Below are positions 14,375 through 22,641 of a DNA stretch of 29,595 nucleotides, piece after piece. The position numbers were made by a program, and so were the translations under genes. Location of the stretch: positions 1-29,595 of the forward strand of contig CAZBRO010000043.1 of assembly GCA_964494505.1 (NCBI GenBank), given 5' to 3'. The notes beneath the pieces were generated by a model. The model saw nothing but the letters and a program-made list of their open reading frames with translations, had not been told where the DNA came from and did not search any database. Source of the stretch: CAIYRG01 sp964494505. Its GTDB lineage: Bacteria; Pseudomonadota; Alphaproteobacteria; Micropepsales; Micropepsaceae. Position 1 is the stretch's first letter. The number at the start of each line of letters is the position of its first letter.

Positions 14375-15902
14375 CGTCCCGATTGCGCCACGGGCTCCCA
14401 ACAGGCGCGCGCTCATCCTGCCCGGCGGCGGCATGCGCGTCGGCTATCAGGCAGGCGCGGTGAAAGCGCTCCACGATTGGGGGCTTCGCTATTCCTATGC
14501 CGATGGCGCGTCCGGCGGCACCATGAATCTCGCCGCGTTGCTTTCGGGCGTCAGCCCGGACGATCTCTGCCGGCGCTGGCGCACGCTGAACCCGCAGAAT
14601 TTCGTCTCGCTGGCGCCGCTGCGCTCCTATCTGCGCTTCCCGAACGTCGCGGCCTTCGGCGGGTTCGAGGGCCTGTCCAAGAAAGTGTTTCCCCATCTCG
14701 GAATCGATATCGGTCGCATCCGTGCGGAAACCTCCGTGCGCGGAACCTTCAACATCTGCGTCTTCGACGAGAAGATCGTGGCACCCGTCCCCAACGCCGA
14801 GATGGACGATCAATTGCTGCTCGCCGGCGTGTCGCTGCCGCTGATGACGCCGGCGGTCGTGCACAATGGCCACACCTACACCGATGCCGTCTGGATTCGC
14901 GATTGCAATCTGATGGCCCCCATAGAGGCGGGCGCCAACGAATTGTGGATCGTCTGGTGCATCGCCAACACGCCGGTCTACAAGGACGGCCCGCTCAATC
15001 AATATGTCCACATGATCGAGATGAGCGCGCTCGGCGCTCTGCACGGCGATTTCGCCCGCATCGCTGCGCTCAACGAACGCATCGCGCAGGGCGAGCGGCC
15101 CTATGGCCACGGATCCCCCATCGTCGTGCACCTGATCGAGCCCGAATGGCCGATCCCGCTCGATCCCGATTATGTGCTCGGCCGCACGGATGGCGACACG
15201 CTGGTCGATTCCGGCTATCGCGACGCGAGCCGCTATCTCGCCTCGATGAAGCAGGGTGGCATCGCGCTTGTTCCCGCATCGACGCGCATGCGCGAGCCGG
15301 GTCGCGGCATCAGCTTCCGCGAGGCGATGACGGGGCGCATTTCGTTCGGCCAGACCGATCCCATGACCGGCGCGGACGATTCCAATGGCGTCCCCCTGGT
15401 GCTGCGCGCCTCCATCGACATCCGCAACATGGATGGGTTCGTGGCCGATTCCACCCACACCGGCGAAATGGTGGGCCACATCTACAGCCCGCGGCTCGGC
15501 GGCAATCTGCCATCGACGGGGGCGGTGTTCCGGCTGTTTTCGCCGAGCGGCGATCCCTCCATGACCGAGATGGTCTACGAAATGGGGTTCAAGAGCGACG
15601 GAAAGCAATATTGGCTGGCGGGACGCAAGACGGTGCGCATAAGCCTCCCATTCAATCTCTGGCACGACACCACCACGCTCTACGTGACCCTGCACGAAGG
15701 CGACAGATACGGCCCCATCGTCGCGGCGGGTGTGCTCTCGCTCGGCGTCTTCGATTTGATGCGCCTGATGTCCACCTTCCACGCTACGGGCTGCGAAGGC
15801 ATCGGGCAGGCATTGGGCACGATCGTAAAGTTCGCGGGCTTCTTCATGCGCGAATTGTGGCGGACCTACGTCCTGCGCAAGCCCGTTCTCCAGCCGGTGT
15901 GA
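14358..15902 (+). CDS. patatin-like phospholipase with C-terminal accessory domain
   Basis: A 514-residue protein. Residues 15-300 form a patatin domain: oxyanion loop GGGMRVG at 23-29, nucleophile Ser52 in GASGG, and catalytic Asp176 in TYTDAVWI, where most patatins have DGG or DGA. Patatins release acyl chains from glycerolipids by a Ser-Asp dyad. Residues about 345-500 form a second, beta-rich domain (LRASIDIRNMDGFV, GHIYSPRLGG, GAVFRLF, KTVRIS, DTTTLYVTLHEG). To my memory it resembles the domain that follows GMC modules in large cholesterol-oxidase-like proteins. The start is a GTG with GAGGAG seven bases upstream. No signal peptide is seen, so it acts in the cytoplasm or on the inner membrane. 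Confidence 0.88.
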   Translation: MSSRADVPIAPRAPNRRALILPGGGMRVGYQAGAVKALHDWGLRYSYADGASGGTMNLAALLSGVSPDDLCRRWRTLNPQNFVSLAPLRSYLRFPNVAAFGGFEGLSKKVFPHLGIDIGRIRAETSVRGTFNICVFDEKIVAPVPNAEMDDQLLLAGVSLPLMTPAVVHNGHTYTDAVWIRDCNLMAPIEAGANELWIVWCIANTPVYKDGPLNQYVHMIEMSALGALHGDFARIAALNERIAQGERPYGHGSPIVVHLIEPEWPIPLDPDYVLGRTDGDTLVDSGYRDASRYLASMKQGGIALVPASTRMREPGRGISFREAMTGRISFGQTDPMTGADDSNGVPLVLRASIDIRNMDGFVADSTHTGEMVGHIYSPRLGGNLPSTGAVFRLFSPSGDPSMTEMVYEMGFKSDGKQYWLAGRKTVRISLPFNLWHDTTTLYVTLHEGDRYGPIVAAGVLSLGVFDLMRLMSTFHATGCEGIGQALGTIVKFAGFFMRELWRTYVLRKPVLQPV

Positions 15903-15935
15903 CGGCGAGCATCGGGCGAGGATCGGGGGGACGAA

Positions 15936-17369
15936 ATGCGCAATATGGTGGTGGTGATTTCCGACCTCCATTTCGAGGAGGAAGAGACCGACATCGTCGT
16001 CGCCACGGACACCGGGGAGAGCGTCGAACTCGTCCGCAACATTCCAGGCGAGGCTTTCGAATCCATGGTCGTCGACATCGTCGGAATGGCGCGCGCAAAC
16101 AATGCCGCGAAGATCGTCTTTATCCTGGCGGGCGACATTTTCGATCTGCACCGCACCCAGCTCTGGCTGGCGGGCGAAGAGAGGCCGTTCGTGGATTGCT
16201 CCGATGTCGGCGACGGTTCGCCGCTCGAGGCAAAGCTCCTGTCGATCCTCGACGCGATCGTTCGCGAGGACAATGTCACGGACAGCCTCGACGTGTTCCG
16301 GCGGCTTCAAGGAGGGAAATACCGCGCCGTGCCGGGCGAAGCGGATTCGCTGGCCGATACGGGTTTGGCGTGCGAGCTGCGCTATATGCCGGGCAATCAC
16401 GACCGGCTGGCCAATGCGACGGCCGCCTTGCGCCGGCGCGTGCGGGAGATCCTGGGTTTGCCTTTATCGGACGATTCCTTCGTCCATCAATTCGTGTTCG
16501 CCGACCCGCCGCTCCTGATCCGCCACGGCCACGAATACGACAAATACAATTACGCGCGCGATCTGAGCCGGGGACCGATCGCCAAGGATTTGCCGGTCGA
16601 GGATTACGGCCGCGCGACCTTCGGCGATTTCATGACCGTGATGATCGCCTCGCGCCTGCCCTATTGTTTCCGCGAGAAATACAGCGAGGAGACCATCGCC
16701 AACGATCCGGTTCTCAGCGCGCTTTATTGCCGCCTGCTGCAATTCGACGATGTTCGCCCGCAATCATCTGTCGTCGATTTCTTTCTGCGCACGCAGGTGC
16801 CGACAGGGCTGCGCGGCGATTACTCGACGGACGCATGGCAGCAGAAAATCTGGAACCTGCTCGAACCCATCGTGAAGCAATTGCTGGATGAGGCCCGGCG
16901 CGACCCGTTCTTCCGCGGACAGCGCTGGAAGCTGCTGCCATGGTACGTCAATGTGCTCTTCGCGCTGCGGCCATGGCGCTTCGGAATCCCGCGCTTCTTC
17001 CTTGAGGTGTTCGCCTGGGTGATGAAAAGCGGCAGCGGCGGCGATGACGGCGGCCCCGAGCTTTCCGCGGTGCGCGAAGCAGCGCTTCAGGACGGCACCG
17101 TCCGCTTCGTGGCGGCCGGGCACACCCATCAGCCCCAGGTGGCGCATCTGTCGACCACGCAGGGCGTGAAGACCTATTTCACCGACACCGGCACGTGGCG
17201 CAACGCCGTCTTGGCTGCCGCCGACAACGGCTCTTATGGGCGCGTCAACGCGACGACCTACGTGACGTTCTATGGCTCGGACGGCGGTACGCCGCCGGCC
17301 GTCGCGCGCGGTTTCGAGTTCTGGTCGGGCTTCGACCAGAATTGGCCGCTGGACAAATTCGACCGATGA
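15936..17369 (+). CDS. calcineurin-like metallophosphoesterase
   Basis: A 477-residue protein with the full two-metal motif set: SDLHF (Asp10, His12), GDIFD (Asp67, Asp70), GNHD (153-156), HGHEYD (His197, His199) and AGHTHQP near residue 396. A long insertion of about 180 residues, rich in aromatic and basic residues (LPWYVNVLFALRPWRFG near 330-345), lies between the last two motifs and may contact membranes. It probably removes phosphate from a lipid or nucleotide head group; LpxH and similar enzymes share the fold. It starts 33 bases after the patatin stop with GGGGGG upstream, and its stop overlaps a nine-codon open frame leading into the GMC gene. Confidence 0.87.
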   Translation: MRNMVVVISDLHFEEEETDIVVATDTGESVELVRNIPGEAFESMVVDIVGMARANNAAKIVFILAGDIFDLHRTQLWLAGEERPFVDCSDVGDGSPLEAKLLSILDAIVREDNVTDSLDVFRRLQGGKYRAVPGEADSLADTGLACELRYMPGNHDRLANATAALRRRVREILGLPLSDDSFVHQFVFADPPLLIRHGHEYDKYNYARDLSRGPIAKDLPVEDYGRATFGDFMTVMIASRLPYCFREKYSEETIANDPVLSALYCRLLQFDDVRPQSSVVDFFLRTQVPTGLRGDYSTDAWQQKIWNLLEPIVKQLLDEARRDPFFRGQRWKLLPWYVNVLFALRPWRFGIPRFFLEVFAWVMKSGSGGDDGGPELSAVREAALQDGTVRFVAAGHTHQPQVAHLSTTQGVKTYFTDTGTWRNAVLAAADNGSYGRVNATTYVTFYGSDGGTPPAVARGFEFWSGFDQNWPLDKFDR

Positions 17370-17395
17370 GCATGCCAATGGAGTCCGAATATTGA
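17366..17395 (+). CDS. nine-codon coupling frame (possible leader)
   Basis: ATG at 17366 overlaps the phosphoesterase stop (ATGA) and encodes MSMPMESEY. Its TGA at 17393-17395 overlaps the TTG start of the GMC gene (TTGA). It could pass ribosomes from one gene to the next. Alternatively it is the true GMC N-terminus separated by a frameshift. Too short for coding evidence by itself. Confidence 0.35.
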   Translation: MSMPMESEY

Positions 17396-19110
17396 GCGGA
17401 TTGGATTTCGAAACAGTCGTTATCGGCACGGGCTTCGGGGGCGCGATTGCGGCCTGCCGCGCCGCCAAGAAATGGCCGGGCAAGGTGCTCGTTCTGGAGC
17501 GCGGCAAGCGCTATCCCATGGGCGCGTTTCCGCGCACGCCCAAAGCTTTCGCGGAGAATTTCTGGAACCTGCCGATTGAGGACCGCTCCCGGCCGCGCCA
17601 TGTGCCCAAGCATCAGCTCCGCGGCATGTTCGACGTCAGGAGCTATGAGGGATTGGATGCGGTTCTGTGCGCCGGCCTCGGCGGCGGTTCGCTCATATAT
17701 GCCAATGTCTTTCTGGAGCCGCCGGACCAGGTGTTCGCCAGCGGCTGGCCGCGCGGCGTCGATAGAACCGCGCTCGCGCCGTATTACGCGGTGGCGAAAT
17801 CGGTGCTCGGCGCGCGGCCGGTCCCCGATATGGCGGAACCGAGGCGCCGCATCTCCCGCACGGAGATGCACCAGCGCGTGGCCCGCGCCGAGAATCGCGC
17901 AACCGCGCTCACCGACATCAACGTCTTCTTCGGCAATGATTACGCCAACCCGCTTCCCATCGGCGAACAGGCGCGCAACCGCTATGGCGCGCTGCAGACG
18001 TCCTGTGTCTATTGCGGCGAATGCGACGTCGGCTGCAACACGCACTCCAAGAACACCACCGATCTGAACTATCTGTTCGTGGCCGAGCAGCGCTATGGCG
18101 CCAAGGTGCTGACCGAAACGCTTGGCAGCGAAATCGTGCCGCTGAATGCGCAAGGGGCCGAGGATCGCGGCGCGTCCGGCGAACACGGCTATCGCGTGAC
18201 CTATATCGATCTCGCGACGGGCGAGAAGCACAGCGTCGGCACGGCGCGCGTGGTGGTGAGCTGCGGCGCGCAAGGCTCGACCGAGCTTCTGCTTCGCTGC
18301 CGCGACGTGTTCAAGACGCTGCCGCGCATCTCGTCCGAACTCGGGCGCAAATTCTCCGGCAATGGCGATTTCCTCTCCTTCGTGCTGGCGCGCAAATCTG
18401 TGGCCGATCCGAATTACGGTCCCGTCATCACCCAATATGCCAATTACAATCTGTTCGCGGATTTCAACCGCGAGCACGCTTTCATTCTGGAGGACGCCGC
18501 GTTTCCGGCCTTCGCCTCCTGGTACATCGAAGGCGCGCGTCCGGCCTTGTCGTTCTTCCCCGTGATCTGGGCCGCGATCAGGAATGCCTATTCGCGCTTT
18601 TTTCGTGGCGCGTCGCTCGGCCGTCTCGGGTTCCTGTTCGCGGACCTTCTCAAAGGCGATTGGTCTTCGCGCGTGTCGGTGCTGCTGTGGATGGGGCTCG
18701 ATGCCGGCGAAGGCACCATGACGCTCAACAACAACGGCTATCTGCATATCGATTGGCCGGTGAAGAAAAGCATGGCGCTCTATTCGGCGATAGAAAAAGC
18801 AACCGAAGCATTCGGCAAGCATATCGATGCGGAGCTGACCTTCATGCTGCCGAACTGGTGGTGGCCGTTTCGCCGCAACGTCACGGTGCATTCGCTGGGC
18901 GGCTGCCGCTTGGGCGACGGCCCCTCTTCGGGGGTCACCAATGCGGCGCGCGACCGCTTCGGCGAGGTCTTTGGCTATACTGGGCTTTACGTCGCCGACG
19001 GCGCGATCGTGCCTACGGCGGTCGGCGCAAATCCGATCGCCACGATTTCCGCGCTATCAGAAATGGTGGCGGAAGGAATGACCGGCCTCGTCCCCGACAG
19101 CGACCTCTGA
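17392..19110 (+). CDS. GMC-family oxidoreductase, cholesterol oxidase-like
   Basis: A 572-residue FAD enzyme. The N-terminal Rossmann motif is VVIGTGFGG (residues 9-17) with the acidic strand end VLVLERG. A GLGGGSLIYANV motif (95-106) follows. A cysteine cluster lies at 205-215 (SCVYCGECDVGC), as in the ferredoxin-like insert of cholesterol-oxidase-type GMC proteins. The C-terminal HSLGGCRLGD carries the catalytic histidine and GANPIATISALSE the FAD-binding asparagine. Cholesterol oxidases turn a 3-hydroxysterol to the ketone. The substrate here is unknown, with sterols, hopanoids or other hydroxy-lipids plausible. The TTG at 17392 is chosen because it begins right at the first strand and has GGAG at eight bases. 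Last gene of the operon. Confidence 0.88.
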   Translation: MSGLDFETVVIGTGFGGAIAACRAAKKWPGKVLVLERGKRYPMGAFPRTPKAFAENFWNLPIEDRSRPRHVPKHQLRGMFDVRSYEGLDAVLCAGLGGGSLIYANVFLEPPDQVFASGWPRGVDRTALAPYYAVAKSVLGARPVPDMAEPRRRISRTEMHQRVARAENRATALTDINVFFGNDYANPLPIGEQARNRYGALQTSCVYCGECDVGCNTHSKNTTDLNYLFVAEQRYGAKVLTETLGSEIVPLNAQGAEDRGASGEHGYRVTYIDLATGEKHSVGTARVVVSCGAQGSTELLLRCRDVFKTLPRISSELGRKFSGNGDFLSFVLARKSVADPNYGPVITQYANYNLFADFNREHAFILEDAAFPAFASWYIEGARPALSFFPVIWAAIRNAYSRFFRGASLGRLGFLFADLLKGDWSSRVSVLLWMGLDAGEGTMTLNNNGYLHIDWPVKKSMALYSAIEKATEAFGKHIDAELTFMLPNWWWPFRRNVTVHSLGGCRLGDGPSSGVTNAARDRFGEVFGYTGLYVADGAIVPTAVGANPIATISALSEMVAEGMTGLVPDSDL

Positions 19111-20040
19111 TCAGCCTCGGCTTCCCGGGCATAGTTCGAGCGCGGCGTCTGGCCAGCCCAAAGCCGGGCCGCCGATGCCGGAAATGTTCAGCTTGTTGCC
19201 GTCTTGCGGGTCGAACAGCATGATCGCCAGATCGGTCGTGGGATTGACGAACTGTCCGAGGCGCGAACCCACCAGGACCAATTGCCCGGAAAACGTCGTG
19301 CCCGCGTTCGTGATCGTGCCGCTCAAGGCGTCTTCGTCGCGCTTGGTCTTGGAGCGTGCGCCCGACTTGAAGTACGCGGTTTCGCAGGCGCCGCCGGCGA
19401 CGCGCCACGTGCCCCTTACCTGTGCGGCGATCTTGTCCGGATCGTTGACGATTCCGCCCGCGCCGATCGGCGAAGTGACGCCCTCCGGCACGCCGAGCGA
19501 GGTCCGGGTGCGGATGCGGGTGCCGTTGTCGTCGAGGATCTGCAGGGACGCCTGGAAATTTGCGGGCGGCGGCAGGTTCAGCGCGGTTTCGGCTTCCGTG
19601 ATGTAGAGGCGGTTGTTCGCGGCCATCAGGATTTCGGCGAGCAGGCGCGTTTTCGCGGGCGTCTCGACCGTCAAGCGCCGCGTCAGGTGCAGGTCGATAT
19701 TGTTGATGTCGTCATATTTTACGACGCCTTTGGCGCGGATCGCCTGTCTGGCCTGCTCGACGGCGGTCGGGATTTCATCCTTCGCGCTGGAGTAATCGAC
19801 CACGGTCACCGTGTATTTCCCCGTCGAACGCGAGCCCGGCGGCGCGATCGCGGTGAACACATGCGCCGTCAGGCTGGTGCCTTTCTGCGTCTTGTAGGGG
19901 GCGTTGGTCGCCGTGGGATCGTCGGGCAGATTGACGGAGAAGAAATTCTCGCGGTTGCTGTAGCTGTCCCAGCTTTGGGCCGATGCGGCGCCCGAGCAGA
20001 ACAGAAGCGCGATCACGGGAAGAATGCCGGCCAGCCGCAT
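19111..20040 (-). CDS. exported protein of unknown function
   Basis: A 309-residue protein with a clear signal peptide (MRLAGILPVIALLFCSGAASA, cleaved before QSW). The N-terminal half (WDSYSNRENFFSVNLPDDPT, YTVTVVDYSSAKDEI) resembles secreted alpha/beta domains of unknown function. The rest is beta-rich, ending in a stretch with paired cysteines (GACETAYF and LELCPG). I chose the ATG at 20040 for its AAGG site; an ATG at 20055 is in frame with poorer spacing. Its stop directly abuts the GMC stop on the other strand, making the palindrome TGATCA. I do not recognise a function. Confidence 0.75.
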   Translation of the reverse strand: MRLAGILPVIALLFCSGAASAQSWDSYSNRENFFSVNLPDDPTATNAPYKTQKGTSLTAHVFTAIAPPGSRSTGKYTVTVVDYSSAKDEIPTAVEQARQAIRAKGVVKYDDINNIDLHLTRRLTVETPAKTRLLAEILMAANNRLYITEAETALNLPPPANFQASLQILDDNGTRIRTRTSLGVPEGVTSPIGAGGIVNDPDKIAAQVRGTWRVAGGACETAYFKSGARSKTKRDEDALSGTITNAGTTFSGQLVLVGSRLGQFVNPTTDLAIMLFDPQDGNKLNISGIGGPALGWPDAALELCPGSRG

Positions 20041-20414
20041 GGGTTCACCCTTCATTTGTCCAAAGTTGGGGGGAGACTGCCATAACCGCCCCTGTCATTT
20101 CCACCAGGAGCGCTGCGTGCCGCCGCCGACGGCCGCAACGGCCGCCGGTGAATTTTTGGAAATCTTCGGGACGGGCGAAGCTGGAGCCCGCCAACATTGT
20201 GTTTCCTGGCATTCTCACCCGTTCGCGATACCCTCGGGAAAGCAAGGGTCCCACGCCGCACCTGTTTCTTGAGATAAACCGATCGATCTGGATTGAGCGG
20301 TTCAACCGGACCATCGCCGAACGAGATGGGAGTTAAACCTACAAGGCGGGTTCAGCCGGTCTGGCTGGGGGTGGTAATCTGACCGCCGATAAACCCGATT
20401 TGTGAGGAAACGCC
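20041..20414. other. divergent intergenic region
   Basis: About 370 bases between two divergent genes for exported proteins. It is GC-rich near 20120-20150, with a CGGCCG repeat pair, and less so near 20265-20400. It presumably holds both promoters, but I could not pick convincing boxes. No RNA gene was recognised. Confidence 0.4.
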
Positions 20415-21272
20415 ATGCGCCGCACATTCCGGTTTCACGTCATACTTTGCACCGCAGCGGCATCACTGACTCTGGCCACCGCGGCTTTTGCTGCGGACAG
20501 TTCACCGGATGCCATCCCGCCACTCGCGTTCATGAACGGCGGCTGGCGGACCACGCCCCTTTTTCTGGCACCGCCCTCAGGTCCGGGCCCGGTGCTGGAC
20601 ATGCCGGGCCGGCCGCGGGTTGCAAACAATCTGCGTTTGGGCCAGCCGGTCTTTCCGATGGCAGACCTGAACAATCCGATTCTCCAGCCCTGGGCGCGCG
20701 AAGCCCTGAAGAAGGTCAATGACCACGTCGCAGCGGGCGGCGGCGCATTCGCCCCCCAGGTGAGCTGCAAACTGCTCGGCGTTCCGGCCTTTCTGCTGCA
20801 TACGGGGCGGCCGATCTATTTCATTCAGGCTGCGAAAGAGGTGGTGATGGTCGCGCCGATAAACTCCGAATACCGTCACGTCTACCTGACGGATCGGCAC
20901 TCGGTGAATCTCAAGCCGTCATGGTACGGCGAATCGATCGGCCATTATGAGAACGGCGACACGCTCGTGGTCGATACCGTTGGCCTGAACGATAAGACCT
21001 ATGTCGACAATTTCCGCACGCCCCACACGACACAGCTTCATGTCGTGGAGCGGTACCGGATCAATCCGGACGGCAAAGGCATGACGATCGATGTGACGGT
21101 CGAGGACCCCGGTGCGTTCACGACGCCGTGGAACGCGGTGGTGCGCGCCCAGCGGGAGGAAGAGGACCCCCGTAACCCACCGATGCGCGAAGAATCTTGC
21201 GCCGAAAACCCGGTCAACCACCTGCATGAGGACAGGGAGCCCGTTCCACAGGCCGACAAGGCAGACTTCTAA
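20415..21272 (+). CDS. exported hypothetical protein
   Basis: A 285-residue protein with a signal peptide (ILCTAAASLTLATAAFA, cleaved before AD). The mature part contains ILQPWAREALKKVND, a central CKLLGVPAFLL, and the segment HYENGDTLVVDTVGLNDKTYVDN. That segment is typical of a large group of uncharacterised exported proteins with a WYGxSxGxxxGDTLVVDT core, common in sphingomonads and acidobacteria by recollection. The ATG has GAGGAAA at seven bases. It is the last gene before base composition and content change, so it marks the left side of the acquired region. Confidence 0.78.
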   Translation: MRRTFRFHVILCTAAASLTLATAAFAADSSPDAIPPLAFMNGGWRTTPLFLAPPSGPGPVLDMPGRPRVANNLRLGQPVFPMADLNNPILQPWAREALKKVNDHVAAGGGAFAPQVSCKLLGVPAFLLHTGRPIYFIQAAKEVVMVAPINSEYRHVYLTDRHSVNLKPSWYGESIGHYENGDTLVVDTVGLNDKTYVDNFRTPHTTQLHVVERYRINPDGKGMTIDVTVEDPGAFTTPWNAVVRAQREEEDPRNPPMREESCAENPVNHLHEDREPVPQADKADF

Positions 21273-21295
21273 ACGACAACAGCGCGAGAAAATTC

Positions 21296-21327
21296 AGGTT
21301 CGTTATTTTTGGTTAGCAGACGAACCT
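21296..21327 (+). terminator. inverted repeat, possible terminator of the upstream gene
   Basis: AGGTTCGT (21296-21303) pairs perfectly with ACGAACCT (21320-21327) around a 16-base, T-rich loop. It starts 23 bases after the stop of the exported hypothetical protein. No U-run follows, so this is tentative. Confidence 0.35.
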
Positions 21328-21529
21328 TTGCCGACTGCTCTTGATTTCCTGGATTCTCCCCCAGGTACAGGAAAGCAAATGGCGGGCCACGACCGATAGC
21401 GATGATCACTACGTTTACGCCATAGCCCTATGATCCGCACATGGCGGGCCGAATAGGGGATTTGCTCGCAACGGGATGGCCGCTGCAAGCCGCATCTGGC
21501 GGCGAGGTCGCTTGACGTGCCATTGTCCC

Positions 21530-21551
21530 GGTGTGGCGGCATGGCCACACC
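21530..21551. promoter_or_regulatory. perfect hairpin upstream of the three-gene nuclease operon
   Basis: GGTGTGGC (21530-21537) and GCCACACC (21544-21551) are exact complements with a six-base loop. It lies about 75 bases before the first gene. It could be an operator, a terminator insulating the operon, or an element end. Confidence 0.4.
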
Positions 21552-21624
21552 CGAACTTTCTTGTCCGGAGGTGTAAATTTCTGCCGCCCTCAAGTGAATA
21601 TACGAATCTGACCATGGAGCGAGC

Positions 21625-22641
21625 ATGTCGATATTTGGGCGTACGTTTGCCATACAGAAGATCACTGGTCAGGTTCTTGAGGAAAATCCTTGGTTGAAGG
21701 ACATGCTTCTCGACTGGCGGCCGGCCGGCGATGCCGTTCACCGCGACCTGACCGAGGCACACAAACTTGTCTCAGGCGGCAAGATGCTGGAGGAGGACCC
21801 CAAACCCCTGCGTCTGGCGATCCGCAACGGGTATCTCAACCTCTATCGCGGTGGCCAGTCCGTCGCAAAAGTAGGTTTCGGCAGCAGTGGGTGCCTCCAA
21901 GCCCGAATTCATGCCAAATACGTCTACGGCGAAAAAGGCGGCGGGCAAACGTACGTCACCCTGACCTCGGCAGGACTCCCCAACCAAGAGACAATCGGAC
22001 TTAGGGATTATGGGGGCCTTGCAGAGCTGCACGGCTGGGTCTCCAACGCCAACAAGCACGTCGGCAAAGAGAAGCGTTTCGTTGATCTGGTCGTCGCGCG
22101 CAATCCCGACACAATTGACCTCGAAATGGCGCTGCCGGCTTACTCGCTTGATCCAAAGGAGCGGATAGCGCCCCGAATGGACCTCGTTGCGCTTGAACCG
22201 GTAGGCGATCGTTGGCGGATCGTGTTCTGGGAAGCGAAGCTCGTTGACGATGCTCGCGCCCGCTGCCGGGGCGACGACGTTTTCCCGAAAGTCGTTAAAC
22301 AGCTTGCGCAATACACTAGCTGGCTGCGTCACGCCGATAACCGTGACCTGGTCGCGCTCGCCTATCAGAACACCTGCCGTCTGCTGGTGGAGTTCCGCGA
22401 ACTGGCGAAGCGCGTGAATCCAGCAATCGAAGAGATTGGGCCGGGCATTGTCGCAGCCGCGGCATCGGGCGCGCCGCCGCTTCTTGTCGATGACGAACCT
22501 CGCCTTCTGATCGACGATCGTATCGGAAACGTCCCATTCACTCAGAACGGGCATTTACAAAAATTGCGCGGTGTACCCCACAAACTTCATGTCCAGATGG
22601 TGAGCGGGCTGAATGACATGGCGCTTGAGAGGCACCTGTGA
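21625..22641 (+). CDS. PD-(D/E)XK-type nuclease-like protein (operon gene 1)
   Basis: A 338-residue protein I do not recognise by name. Its centre carries the order expected for the PD-(D/E)XK nuclease fold: a helix glutamate Glu167 (IDLEMALPAY), Asp186 in PRMDLVALE, then WRIVFWEAKL with Glu203 and Lys205, then a helix with KQLAQYTSWL (Gln227). The first 150 residues have no motif I know and may bind the target or a partner. ATG at 21625 has GGAGCGAGC just before it. Its stop overlaps the next start as GTGA, so the three genes are translationally coupled. Codon choice is less GC-biased than in the chromosomal genes to the left. A DNA- or RNA-cutting role in defence or element maintenance is inferred. 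Confidence 0.72.
   Translation: MSIFGRTFAIQKITGQVLEENPWLKDMLLDWRPAGDAVHRDLTEAHKLVSGGKMLEEDPKPLRLAIRNGYLNLYRGGQSVAKVGFGSSGCLQARIHAKYVYGEKGGGQTYVTLTSAGLPNQETIGLRDYGGLAELHGWVSNANKHVGKEKRFVDLVVARNPDTIDLEMALPAYSLDPKERIAPRMDLVALEPVGDRWRIVFWEAKLVDDARARCRGDDVFPKVVKQLAQYTSWLRHADNRDLVALAYQNTCRLLVEFRELAKRVNPAIEEIGPGIVAAAASGAPPLLVDDEPRLLIDDRIGNVPFTQNGHLQKLRGVPHKLHVQMVSGLNDMALERHL

Larger units (their letters stand above)
21273..21624. other. intergenic region at the left border of the acquired segment
   Basis: About 350 bases without a convincing gene. It contains an inverted repeat at 21296-21327 and a hairpin at 21530-21551. Short open frames are present but none has a ribosome site and good codon use. 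The left end of the integrated element may lie here; no tRNA fragment or direct repeat was spotted. Confidence 0.45.

Noticed and set aside
14340..16400. A 686-codon open frame on the minus strand opposite the patatin and phosphoesterase genes
   Set aside because: It is antisense to two genes with complete catalytic motifs; its product is His/Arg/Asp-rich without motifs, the usual artefact of GC-rich coding DNA.
17245..18891. A 548-codon open frame on the minus strand opposite the GMC oxidoreductase gene
   Set aside because: The plus strand encodes a full GMC enzyme with FAD and active-site motifs; the antisense product has no recognisable features.
21614..21697. Alternative ATG just before the first nuclease-operon gene, in another frame
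   Set aside because: It would give a 27-residue arginine-rich peptide overlapping the real gene; GGAGCGAGC positions the ribosome on the ATG at 21625.
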